Shown here: positions 11,401 through 23,660 of the stretch, piece by piece
How the letters are laid out: every line of letters starts with the position of its first letter
How positions within the stretch are numbered: the first letter of the stretch is position 1
Origin: Cryptomeria japonica
Taxonomy: Eukaryota > Streptophyta > Pinopsida > Cupressales > Cupressaceae
Reading direction: 5' to 3'
Assembly (NCBI RefSeq): GCF_030272615.1
Contig: NC_081407.1
Location: 102,469,897-102,533,896 of the forward strand
Length of the DNA stretch: 64,000 bases
Translations under genes and position numbers: made by a program
The notes under the pieces: generated by a model
Seen by the model: the letters and a program-made list of their open reading frames with translations, nothing else
Databases searched by the model: none
Told to the model about the DNA's origin: nothing

Positions 11401-12532
11401 ATCAATCAAAATATTCTTTTTTGGAATATATTTTACCAACTCACCATATAGTATAATTTTATTCTCCCATTTCAAATTCATCCAATGAGAGTACAGGGTA
11501 GGTAAAATAAATATAAAACATGTTTATACAAAATCAAGTGGGGAATATTATTGTTTTTCCCCAAGGTATTTATACACCCCAATATAAATAAAGGTCAAAC
11601 TATGTAAATAAATCATGCAAATGGGAAATAATAAACAAATAACTCAAAGCTCATAAAATAATTAAATAATCAAATAAAATATTAAACATTAAATAAACAA
11701 ATTTAACTATAAGCAATAAATAAACATAATCAAATAAATAAATGAATATCAAATAAATGGTCAGCCTCCAATAAGGGTTAAACAATAAATATTAAATAGA
11801 CCTTAAACAACATAAATAAACAATAATTATCAAATAATTAAATACTCAAAAGCCAATAATCCTATCAATTAAATTAAACATTAATATCTACAAAATCACT
11901 CATAAATACATAAAATAATTTAATAATAAGCTAGCATACTCACAAAGCCACAACTCACTAACAAACATGGCAAATTACGCCAAGACGCTGATGATTCAAG
12001 GTGAACAACTAGACCTAGAGTATGTGTAGGGAACTCATGTCATCTTTGGACCACATGCCATTCGGATTTAAAGACGCGCTTAGACTTGTGAAGCCAGGTG
12101 GAGTTGGTGTCTAGTACCTGCAAATCCTGCAACCACAAGAAACGATACGACATATGCATATCTCATAACAGACAAGTGATAGGGAATCACAACGACACAT
12201 CCCACTCACAATCAGTGATGTGACATCGTCCCTCTCACGAAGATAATCATACACTAATCAAACACATCGCAAAAACAACTCATCATATGTAAGCATGAAA
12301 TAGGGCTAGTGTAATCATAATAGCATCAAATCCATGATCAATATAAATCATCAATAATCCTTCAATATAGTGATGTATAAAAAATCCATCAAGCACATAT
12401 ATCCATCAAATCACATGATCAATAATGATAGTATCATGATCCATATAAATCATTAGAATAACATATGTCCAAATAATGTCTAGCATCATAATGAGTACTG
12501 AAACACATGTATAATCATAATCCAAAACATCA
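8404..12532 (-). repeat. 3' (left) LTR of element 2, truncated by element 1
   Basis: Aligns by eye along its whole length with 17312-21380. Examples are the shared starts CATTATCATTTAAGCATAA (8404 and 17312) and the shared ends CCAAAACATCA (ending 12532 and 21380). Mismatches are scattered at a few per cent. The left copy has about 83 bp at about 9206-9292 that are missing from the right copy near 18137. There is no credible gene inside. A 76-codon open frame at 10049-10279 recurs at 18894-19124 but is lysine/serine-rich and has no recognisable domain. Confidence 0.9.
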
Positions 12533-12565
12533 TACCCATTTTGTGGAGGCTTACTCCTAGAAGGC

Positions 12566-15500
12566 TTAGAACAAATAGGGGTATAACTCTCTCATTTGTG
12601 TTGCATCCTCCCATGTAGCTAAGGAATCATCAATCGGTTCCCATTGGACCCTTACCTGCTCTATGCTTCTACCTCTGAGGAACATCTCTCATTGCTAAAT
12701 AATGTGCATGGGCTCCAAAGAAAGTTTCCTGTCGTCGGCTTACAATGCATTCCAATTCAAAACATTTGATATATCAGGATGATACAACCTCAAAAAAAAA
12801 CATGAAAGACATCATGGATGTGGGACAAGCTAGGCAACAAGCCAAGCTGATAAGCCACAGGACCAATCCTCTCAAAAATCTTGAAAGGTTCAACAAATCA
12901 AGGTGGCAACTTAGAGCCTTTCCCATGATAGATCAGACTCTTTCATGTGAGATCTCTCAAAACTACCTTTTCACCAACTGAAAACTATTTGTCCACACAA
13001 TGAGCATCTGTATATTTCGTCTGTCTATCTTGTGCTACTACCGAATGCCCTCTAATGTGAGTCACTTGCTTCTCCATATCCTGCAACATCTCTGAACCAA
13101 TATGCACTCTGTCCTCCAAACGGTCCCAACTCAAGGGTGTACGACATGGTCTAAGATATAAATCCTGTTAAGGAGACATACCGATAGAACTGTGATAAAC
13201 ATTGTTGTATGCAAACTCCACCAAATAGAGGTAATCCTCCCAATGTGACTACTAATCCATAACACACATCCTCAACATGTCCTCCAAATCTTTATTAACC
13301 CTCTTTGTCTAACCATCTATCACGGGATGATAAGCTGAACTAAAGTTCAACTATGTCCCTAAATCATGCTGAAGTGCAGTCCAAAAGGTTGATGTGAATA
13401 TTGGATGATGATTTGAAATGATTTGTCGAGGAATACCATGCAATCTCACTACTCTCTCCATGAAAATCTGAGCTACTTTTGATATTGTATATGATGACTC
13501 GATCAGAGAAAAGAGCACCACCTTGGTCTACCTATCAACGGTGACCATAATAACATCATGATGACGTGAAGACATGGGAAAACCAACTATAAAATCAATA
13601 GATATAATGTCCCATTTCCATCCTAGAACCAAGTTTGACTACAATAATCTTGCTGGATGATGATGCTCTACCTTCACTTGCTGACACTCTAGGCAACATG
13701 TCACAAAATCTGCAATATCTCTCCTCATACCGGCCCAATGATATATCTCTCAAATCTATGTGCATCTTCTTGACACCAAGATGTGCTAAGTAAGGTGCAT
13801 GATGTGCCTCTGACAAGATCAAATCTTGGAGACCATATGATGGTGGAACATAAATACGTCCCAAATGCCTAAGAAGACCATCCCACTCAACTGAATAACC
13901 TGCATATATTCCATCAAGAGCTCTACCTACGACAACCTCTGCAATAATCTCCTAGTACCACACATCAGAACAAAGGGCACTAAGAATACAGCTCCTCAAA
14001 CCACACTAAGTGTCACTGTTGAGATCTCATGCCTCCTATGGCTCAATGCATCTGCTACCACATTCTCCTTACCCTGGATATATCTCACCTCAAAACCACA
14101 CTTACACAGAAAATCCATCTAATGCCTCTTCCTAGCATTCAAATTTGGTTGCGTGAAGATATAATACAAATTATGATGATCACTATACATCTTGAATCAA
14201 TGACCAAGAAGGAAATGCCTCCATCTAACCAAAGCATGAACCATTGCCGCTAACTCTAGATCATGGGTGGGGTAATTCTACTCATGATCTTTAAGTTTTC
14301 ATGACTCATATGCAATCACATGACCATCCTGCATCAACACTTCTCCTAGACCCTCCGAAGAAGCATTTGTACACACCACAAAATCCCCCAAAGGATCTGA
14401 TCTTGCTAGAATAGGTGCACTAGTGAAACGCTCCTTAAGGATCTGAAATGTTGTCTCACATTTCTCTATCCAAACAAACTTCTTCCCTTTCCTCTGAAGA
14501 GAAGTGATAGGATGGGCTATCTTTGAGAAATCCTGAACATATCTACGATAATATCTTGCAAGACCCATGAAACTGCACACCTCACCCATATTAGTTGGTG
14601 CTAGCCAATCAACAATCACCTTAATATTCGAGGGATCAACTATGATACCCTCTCCTAAAATCACATGGCCAAGATATCTCACCTCCATCTGGAAGAACTC
14701 ACACTTCGCCAAATTGGCGTATAGCTAATTCTTTCTAAGGCACTACAAAACCTATCTCACATGAACCTCATGCTCCTCAATTAATCTTGAATAAATCAAA
14801 ATATCATCCAGGAATACCAATATAAATATATCCAAGTGCAACCTAAATATACCATTCATCAAGCTCATAAAAATCGATGGTGCATTCATGAGACCAAATG
14901 GTACCACTGTGAACTCATAGTGTCCATATCTAGTACGGAAAGTTGTGCGATGAATGTTTGCCTCATGAATCCTCAACTAATGTTATCGAGACTTAAGGTC
15001 AATATTGGAAAAGACCTTTGCATCCTTAATCTGATCAAATAGGTCATCTATTCGAGTCAAGGGATATCGGTTCTTCACCATCACCTTATTTCACTGTTTG
15101 TAATAAATGCATTAGCGAAGAGACTCATCCTTCTTCTTCACAAACAACACTAGTGCACCTCAAGGGGACACACTAGGACGAATAAACCCCTTTGCCAACA
15201 ACTCCTCCAAATAAACCCTCAACTCATTCAACTCCTATGTGGTCATCTGATAAGGAGTCTTAAAGATAGGCTCATCTCATGGCATCAAATCAATCCCAAA
15301 ATCAATATTTCGCTGAGGGGGCATACCTGGAATCTCACTAGGAAAAACATCTAGAAACTCTTGAAGGATGGGATGCTGCTGTAATAGATCCTCTGAGCTA
15401 ACTCCCTCCTCCACATCCTTCACTCTTACCGCAAATAACTAGCAACCCTTACGTGCACACCGCTTCATCTGCATAGTTGAAATCATGCAAAGAGAGATAG

Positions 15501-16971
15501 GTCTTTGAATACCTACAATCTCCACACTCTTCCTATTGTCATCCACATACTGCACTCTCTTACCTCTGCAATCTATCTACGATTAGTGAGACCCAAGCCA
15601 ATCCATACCAACAACCACATCATAAGATCCCAAGGACATGATAGGAAGATCCACAGAAGTATGAAAATTTCCCAAAACTAAAGGACAACCGAGCACAAGG
15701 GAATCTACTGCCACCTTGGACCCTGTAGCTAACTCTACCTACCACCTATCATCCTACTTTTCCATAAAAAGCCCACATCACTCTACTAGAAAAAGAGATA
15801 AAAGAATCTGATTCTCCCGAATCAAAAAACATTGAACAAGAGATACCACCTATCACACCTGATGTCTCCATAATGGTGGCTTAATGCTCAGTGTGATGAT
15901 TATCAATTGCTGTAAATACATGATGTGACCTGCCTACATCACCAACTATAGGCTTAGAAGTAGATGGATTCTAAGTTGCCCTGACATCTGTGAAGTATGC
16001 TAAGGACAATGAACAAAAATGTGTCTTGGCTGTCCACATGAAAAGAAATCTCTCCTAATGAATCCTCTACTCACTGGAGTAGCACTCAACTATTGAATAA
16101 TGTGTCTACTAGAAGCTAGGTGAGAACTCTGTGATGGCTAAAAAGGAGTAGGTCTCTTATCACACTAACAATTGTGACTCCTATCAACCTGAAATCTAGC
16201 ACCTTGCACAAAGTTCTGACCCAGAGAATGCCTCTTCTTAAACTGTTGATTATTGTGGAAAGAAGAAGGATGGCTCCTAGCAAAACCTGAAGTCTGTGAC
16301 TGAGAACCTCTCACAACAGATCCTGTAACTAGTGCACTAATTATCTGTCCACTTGTCACACTGCCTAAAACTAAGGCAAGATTATCCTTCACTAACCTCG
16401 CCTTCTCCACAACTGCCTCCAAGGTCTTAGGTTTGTGCATCCAAACCTCTCCACTAATACAATCACTTGCACTTAAACTTATCCACAGTCATCCTTTGCT
16501 GCCTCAAATCGTGGTACTCATTGACCTTCCTCTGCCTCCAATGCTCTGAAAGAAAACTAGCATAAAACTTCTCTAAGAACAACTCCCAACATACTATCGC
16601 TATGTCTAAATGCAGCTTCTACTCCTTCGTATGCCACAATGTCATCGTAAAATCATGAAGGTGTGTAATCACACATCTCACCTTGGTGTTACTGCTACAC
16701 AGGTGCATAGCAAAACACCTACCTAAGTCCAAAAGTTAAGTCTCTTCCTCCATACCACTACCTAAGCCATCAAAATTAGAGAATGTGAATGCTCTCTTTC
16801 TTGATGCTCCAAAGTATGAGACCCCTCTTGTCTTAGTCCTAGGTGCCCAAGAATCTCCTGAAGCACGTTCACCAATTGCAGAATCGCATTACCTCTAAGA
16901 TAATCTTGCTATTGCTCCTCATTGTGTGACTCTTCAAACACCTCAAGATGAGGATTCCTATGAGTACCCAT
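12566..16971 (-). pseudogene. gypsy gag-pol remnant of element 2
   Basis: A polyprotein with many stops and frameshifts. From the 5' end on the minus strand: gag start ATG at 16971 (MGTHRNPHLEVFEE); a gag tail fragment at 16165-16440; reverse transcriptase pieces at 14752-14976 ([18 protein letters not shown], then [10 protein letters not shown]) and 14299-14712 (YLGHVI, FMGLARYYRR, RNase H DASSEGLG-like as NASSEGLG); an integrase zinc-region fragment at 13595-13864 (VKKMHIDLR); and a C-terminal chromodomain-like stretch at about 12566-12680 (VQW then ATWEDATQMRELYP) ending at TAA 12566-12568. The catalytic FLDD box remains, but RNase H has lost its first aspartate (N in place of D). It cannot make a full polyprotein. 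The closest relative in view is element 1's pol. Confidence 0.88.
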
Positions 16972-17169
16972 GCAATTAGCAAGATGATGATATCTACCCC
17001 TAACAGGAATCTTGTTTTAGAAACACACAAAAGAAAACTATAAGCTAACCATCTAGGGCTACTACAACAAGAAAATAAATTGCAGGGATATAATCATTGG
17101 GCTACCCCATGCAAAATGCTACATGTACAATGGGCTCAAATGAAACTAGAGTACCCAATGTATGAACAT

Positions 17170-17183
17170 GGGCTCTGATACCA
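17170..17183 (-). other. primer-binding site of element 2
   Basis: The minus strand reads TGGTATCAGAGCCC two bases from the LTR end at 17186, complementary to initiator tRNA-Met. It is longer and better preserved than in element 1, although the coding region is far more decayed. Confidence 0.9.
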
Positions 17184-17185
17184 GA

Positions 17186-20100
17186 TGTAATGCCCACCAA
17201 AATACCCTAGAGAAACTAAGCATCTAACATACTAAAAAGAGTTAATAATTTACTTTTAGAAAAAAACATCTAATGCTACACATCATATCATCTATACAAT
17301 TAATTAACATTCATTATCATTTAAGCATAAATAATATAAACCACTCATATAAGTACATTAACCAATTACATAAGTGGAATAACATCACAATCATTACAAC
17401 TATCTCTCTAGGGCATCTTAACGTCATTAATTAACCTACTACCACAAGTAATTGCATTCTACTCCTTTAATTACCACACAAATCATTACTTAATCCTTTA
17501 CCATATGCAAATGCAACTTATTTAATACCAGTCATTATTTTATGCAACTACTTGACTATTTAACCTTTATGAGATGCACTCAACTCTAACATCCTAGATG
17601 CCTACTCTTTCCATGCAAGACTAATCCCTTTTTTCTTGAATTCATTTTATAACCTAATCCAAATATGCTTAGTTCCTTATCCATTTTCTATCTACATGAA
17701 CATTTCTCTTAGCATTAATTCCAAGTACATAATGCAAGATTCCTAATGCTTTCCTAACTTTCAGTGCAATTACATGAATGACATTATCAACGAATATGAT
17801 ATTATTATTCAACCACAACTCCTACACTATATTCATTCCATTTGCATAAATCTTTCTCACATATGAATCTACTTCCTAAGTGATAACCATGAAATTTAAA
17901 CAATACAATAATTCATCACATTAATCCATTTTATTACAAACATCTAAGTACATGAAAATCATTTTCTTACATTACACAAGATTATCACCATACATCTCAT
18001 AGTCTCATTATTACAAATCATGTCATAATCCTAAGTTACGAACTACCACACAATTACAATTACATTCATATGAATATTACATCATGTGCATATCTCTTTC
18101 CTAATACATGATCGATCTATATCTTTACATATTAATCCACGCATGAAGAATCCATAAGAATATCCCAATGGTTGAAAAAGAACCAACCACTTGACCATGT
18201 GGAACCAAAGGAACCACCCCCCATACTAGGAGATGACACAAGGTCAAAACACACACTCTAGACCTAAGCTAGAACATAACAATCAAAGAAGACTAAACAA
18301 TATAAGGACTCTCAAGATACCTGACCAACCACAAACAATCACAAGAAGAAACTCCCAGAGGCTTACAAATAATCAAGTCATAAATACAAATCCAGAAGGC
18401 ATAATTACAATTCAACAAGGAGACACATGTAGGAGTGGAGTGTCATCACATGCCATGTTCTAACACAACAAATACTATAACACAAGGCATAAGCCTAATG
18501 GACATGTGGAGACATCTCAACCTATGAGAGATCAAGGGAGATTGACTTGCCATCGCAATGGCCTTCCCAAGCTTATCCTAAAACATCCTCCCTAGGATCA
18601 AGTCATGGGGTTCACAACTATTCATTATCTTGATTAGTTAATTATTTACCCAACCCATTAAATTATTATTATCTTATCACTTCTTCACATCATGGTAAAC
18701 TCCCAATGTGCCCTGGTGGTCCAGACTTCATGCATCCTTACAAGGAACCTAATGCAAGCCCATCTCTCATGACCCTGGTCATCACAAGGAAGCTCACTCC
18801 CCCTAACATTGACCCAAATAAAATCTCAACAAGAGGCTCATATTCAACATAAAAATCTGAATCCATATGTATAACACCATGTATCCATAACTCATGCATG
18901 ATCATCCAATTTCCATAATGTCGAGTAAATCAATAAAGAGACTCTTAGCAAATCAATATATCAAGGACCACAAAAGATCATCAAAATCTACCACAATACA
19001 AAATGAAAGTTACAACAAGGCCTACTCAATTGTTGGATTCAAAACAACAAAACTTCATCACTCAAACATGGCTCAACAACATGGAAGAGAACACCAATAC
19101 ATCCACAACAAAATAGGAAGATAAATAAGTATGAAACCATATGAATACGTCAAATCAAATCAAAGAACACTCTGGAAATTATCAACAGACCGAAGTCAAG
19201 CCTCTAGTACAAAAATCAGATCAAAAAATCAAGACAGAATGAGCAAAATAGATCAATTTGCAAAATCCAGATAGTACAACGCATATACCTAATTTGGCAG
19301 CGCATTTACCAGACTCAACAATGCATACACAAAACCCTAATGCGCATTCATAGAACTCTGAAGCACATTTTCACAGTTAAACAAGGCCTTTGATAATAAA
19401 CAATGCATTTACCAATTCTGGAAGCGTATACGCAATACATAATAGCGCATTTACAACAAAAAATAACACATACACTTTTGGTGCTTTATTCCAAAAAAAT
19501 GGAAAAATACAGAAAACTTATGATGGGAAAAATAAAATCTAAGTACAAACAAAAGTCTTCAAAAAATACATGAATAGAGTCACCCAGAACATTGGAATAA
19601 ATAGGTATAAACAAAATAAATAATAGCAAACTGTAGACAAAGATATTGCAAAGTATGGCTTACAACAATACAACCCAGAAACACTCAGGAAACTTATCAG
19701 AACACTCAAATCAACAAAACTACAATAGAAAATCCACATTTACACAACAAAGAAAGGCCATTTGTATAGAGAAAACCCAGAGAGAAAGAGTTCTCTCAAC
19801 ACAATGCTTGCCCAGTGTCGTGAATGACAATGCTTAGATAGTCCCAAATAATTTAACAACAAACTATATGGAAAAACATAATACAAATTCCATTCCCAAA
19901 TATATTTTCTAATAAACTATAATAAACCTTATAGAATAAAATATAATGCTACCCGAGCTCCCAAAAATCATTTGCAGAGATGGAGCATACACAGATCCAT
20001 CAAAACTAAAAATACAAAAGTAAAAGAACTCCAACTCGCAACCCGTGTGATGGAAGGTAGTTGAAGTAGAGCTCCGAATCCAAACCAAAACCAACGAAAA

Positions 20101-21380
20101 AACTCCAACAATCCAAAGCCAAAAGCAAGAATGAAAATTGCAGAAACTTCTTAGAGAATTCAACTCGATAATAAGCTTGAAAAACCAAATAAAAAGCCAT
20201 TCAAAACTCTAAAACCCTAGCCTTCATGAGAACCGATCAAAGTATTCCTTTTTGGAATAGATTTTACCAACCCACCATATAGCATAATTTTATTCTCCCA
20301 TTTCAAATTCATCGAATGAGAGTAAAGGATAGGTAAAATAAATATAAAACATGTTTATACAAAATCAAGTGGGGAGTATTATTCTTTTTCCCCAAGGTAT
20401 TTATACACTCCAATATAAATAAAGGTCAAACTATGTAAAAAATTCATAAGCCATAAATAAATAATCAAAATGGGGAATAATAAACAAATAACTCAAAGCT
20501 CATAAAATAGTTAAATAATCAATAAAATATTAAAAATTAAATAAATAAATTAAACTATAAGCAATAAATAAACATAATCAAATAAATAAATGAATATCAA
20601 ATAAATGGTCAACCTCCAATAAGGATTAAACAATAAATATTAAACAGGCGTTAAAAAACATAAATAAACAGTAATTATCTAATAATTAAATACTCAAAAG
20701 CCAATAATCAAATCAATTAAATTAAACATTAATATCTACAAAATCACTCATAAATACATCAAATAAATTAATAATAAGCTAGCATACTCACAAAGCCACA
20801 ACTCACTAACAAACATGACAAATTACGCCAAGATGCTGGCGATTCAAGGTGAACAACTAGATCTAGAGTATGTGTAGGGAACTCATGTCATCTCTGGACC
20901 ACATGTCATTAGGATTTAAAGACGCGCTCAAACTTGTAAAGCCAGGTGGAGTCGGTGTACGATACCTACAAATCCTGCAACCACAAGCAACGATACAACA
21001 TATGCATATCTCATAACAGGCAAGTGATAGGGAATCACAATGACACATCCCACTCACAATGAGTGATGTGACATCGTCCCTCTCACGAAGACAATCATAC
21101 AATAATCAAACACATCGCAATAACAACTCATCATACATAAGCATGAAATAGGGTTAGTGTAATCGTAATAGCATCAAATCCATGATCAATATAAATCATA
21201 AATAATCCACCAACATAGTAATGTGTATAGAATCAATCAAGCACATATATCCATCAAAACACATGATCAATAATGATAGCGTCATCATCCACATAAATCA
21301 TTAGAATAACATATATCCAAATAATGTATAGCATCATAATGAGTTCTGAAACACATGTATGATCATAATCCAAAACATCA
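17186..21380 (-). repeat. 5' (right) LTR of element 2, complete, about 4.2 kb
   Basis: The plus strand begins TGTAATGCCC next to the primer-binding site and ends AAAACATCA, so on the element's strand it runs TG...CA. The outer end was placed where similarity to the left LTR stops (TAAAGAG follows here, TACCCAT in the left copy). The first 126 bp have no partner in this window because the left copy is truncated. Confidence 0.88.
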
Positions 21381-21675
21381 TAAAGAGTCTAGATATGTCT
21401 ATCATGCATGAAATAAAAGTCAAGTCAAATCAAGTCAAGGAGGGACACTACATGAGCTATAGTGGTTTGTAATGGTATATTAGATGAGGCACAAGGCAAC
21501 AAAAGCTATAGTAGCACCTATTAAAATGATTGTGACACAGAAGTTCATATCTATTGTATATTTTTTCAACAACTTGTCATTCTACCTCAGGCCAATGCCT
21601 AAGCTCCCACAAGATTAAAATTCTCAACTACCTAGTGAAATGAATCAAAATTTGCGTCTTGGAGTCTCATCACTA
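21381..21675. other. intergenic flank of element 2
   Basis: AT-rich sequence in which I see no gene. It begins with the candidate target-site copy TAAAG and a short GTCAAGTCAAATCAAGTCAAG run. Confidence 0.6.
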
Positions 21676-22013
21676 TTTTTTTTAATTTTACATTTTTTGG
21701 TGGCCATTTTTTAGAAAAAGTTAAATTTAATGACATTTGTACCCATTTGAATTAAAGGGAAAACATTTAGAGTAAGAGATGTGAATGCAGTCAATGCTTT
21801 TGTGAATTCTCTACATGTGGCAGAATGTTTTTGAAAAATGTTTTCCAAAATAAAGTTGTAGAATTTTAAGAGATGTTTTCATTTATAAATTTTGGTTGGA
21901 CTTCATAGATGTTTCATCTTTATTTTAAACTTTTCATGTTCTATTTAGGATTCAAATTTAAGAACTCTCATTTGTTTCTAGAGTGTTCTACCATTGAGAT
22001 ACTAGCCCTTTGG
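21676..22013 (-). mobile_element. tRNA-derived SINE candidate
   Basis: The minus strand from about 22013 reads GGGCTAGTATCTCAATGG, then TAGAAC. This is a good match to a tRNA 5' end with a pol III A box. About 40 bases on is a B-box-like TTTGAATCC (about 21948-21957). A T run on the plus strand at 21676-21683 would be the A tail of a roughly 340 bp element. The tRNA cloverleaf is not intact (the acceptor end is missing), so it is not a functional tRNA. The body shows no other recognisable sequence. The 3' end and any target duplication are uncertain. Confidence 0.45.
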
Positions 22014-22129
22014 GTGGTTGGTCCACTTTTTATTAGAATGTGACTCGCTTTCCAATACCCCCTTGAACCACACTACAATATTCTAGGATCCTAACTTGAC
22101 CTGGCTTTCTTGACCTATCTATAATACCA

Positions 22130-22580
22130 TATTAGCTAGTGATTAGAATATTGCCTTTTCTTTTAGTCCCATATGACTGATTACCTCCAATACAACTATG
22201 CTATTATGTTTGTCATCCAAATCAATAAACAAATTCTCATTAGAGGTCATGTGCAAAGAACAACCACAATCAATATACCACAAAGTATCTTCATTGGAAT
22301 TTATATTCAAACAAGAAATGAATGAAGTTTATTTATCTTCTACGATACCATGTGTACATTGTTTATGGCATTTTTTCTGACTCATAATGACCAATTTATT
22401 CAAATGAAAACACCAAATAATTCATGACCTTTGCCTTGATATGAGTAGACATGCCTCCATGCTCATTTTTAGAATAACTAACCTATTCTATCTTATCACA
22501 ACTTCTGCACTCGCTATTGAAGGGAAAGGTCCATTTCTATGTCGAGGTAGCATGTTTTCATTTTCCTATAGGAATGGGAA
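22130..22580 (-). pseudogene. copia gag-protease remnant
   Basis: On the minus strand a decayed CCHC knuckle (CFHLNKLVIMSQKKC, in which the middle Cys and the Gly are altered) at about 22370-22415 is followed about 35 residues on by a protease-like segment: WYIDCGCSLHMTSNENLF, then LDDKHNS, at about 22200-22290. The spacing and order are those of copia gag-protease. The catalytic D-S/T-G reads D-C-G. Stops interrupt it on both sides. No LTR was found for it. Confidence 0.65.
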
Positions 22581-23319
22581 CTAAAAGTTCTTTATATGCC
22601 ACTTGTTTTAAACTAAATATCCAAGATCTCATGATGCTTTAGCTTCTATTTGCATTTTTGTTGGTTCCCTTTCTGGTTTTGCAACACCTCTATGGTACTT
22701 GCACATAACTGACATTCTGCATAATTTGACAAGATAGGCAAGGAGTTTATCATTTTCCACACATTGTGCTCCAAATGATTTCTTTGCATATCCATTCTCC
22801 AAGGCATGGACTAGATCCTACACGACATCCAAATGGATTGGATATTGTTGATTTCGAAGGCAAGACTTTGCTTTAGCCTGTGTGCCCATGTGGTCGCTTT
22901 TCCTCTAGTATCGGTCTTCTTGTTATTGTAGTGAATTCCTTACACTCCATAATACCCACCCATTAAAACTCAAAACCCGAATGTATAAGCAAATTATTTT
23001 TGCAAAGAAAGCATCACTACAAGAGCAGTGTGAGATGCACAACAAGTGTCGTTGCCATGTGCAATGCCACCTAATACTAATGACATGCAGAAGAATGTCT
23101 TGGTTTCCAAATATTAGAGCATTTTCATTTAACTTCAAGAAATTCATTTTGAGAGAGATGTTCATCATCGTATTTATGATCACACATGATATTGACTTTA
23201 AAGTAGTAGATTAAAAAATTCAACATATTTATCTTTTATATGGAAGGATACAATGAGGGTTATCAAATGTTCATTCCAAAGAATGATAAATTTGATGCAA
23301 GTTAGTCAAAATATTCAAA
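22581..23319. other. intergenic sequence, nothing recognised
   Basis: Short open frames occur on both strands but none has a recognisable domain. It may hold more of the copia remnant to the left, too decayed to read. Confidence 0.5.
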
Positions 23320-23660
23320 AGAGCTAGACTGCAGATTTTCACACAACTTGTGGTCTAAACCACTACCAAACTACATATTTCAATTCATTAGACTACAGGT
23401 TTTGGACAACAACTGTGGTATGATTGCAAGTTGCAAGAACATGACAAATAGCAGTTTGGAAAAATGTGGTTTGAGGCATTGCCAAACCAGAGGTTTTAGG
23501 TCTTTAGATTGTGGGTTTTGACAACATCAAACAGAGGTAGACTGTGGCTTTTGACACAACACATGGCCTAAGGCACTGCCAAATGATTTTAGGTCTTTGG
23601 GTAGTAACAACTATGGTTTGAATATAAGTTGCTAGAATCTAACTGTGGTCTGAATACATC
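23320..23660. repeat. degenerate minisatellite-like repeats
   Basis: Variants of TAGACTGNNGNTTTTGNCACAAC followed by GTGGTYTRA and CACTGCCAAA recur about four to five times with irregular spacing of about 30-115 bp (near 23325, 23389, 23506 and 23538, plus end pieces near 23600-23650). No coding potential is visible. Confidence 0.55.

Larger units (their letters stand above)
8404..21380 (-). mobile_element. decayed Ty3/gypsy retrotransposon with giant LTRs (element 2), cut by element 1
   Basis: Two long direct repeats (8404-12532 and 17186-21380) flank a 4.65 kb internal region with a tRNA-Met primer-binding site on the right and gag-pol remnants read leftward. A typical gypsy element has LTRs much shorter than its coding part; here each LTR is almost as long. 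The C-terminus of pol carries a chromodomain-like VQW...ATWE motif, which suggests a chromovirus. The left LTR lacks the 126 bp that the right LTR has at 17186-17311, where element 1 abuts. The base run after the right end is TAAAG; the matching left target duplication is not in the window. Confidence 0.88.
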
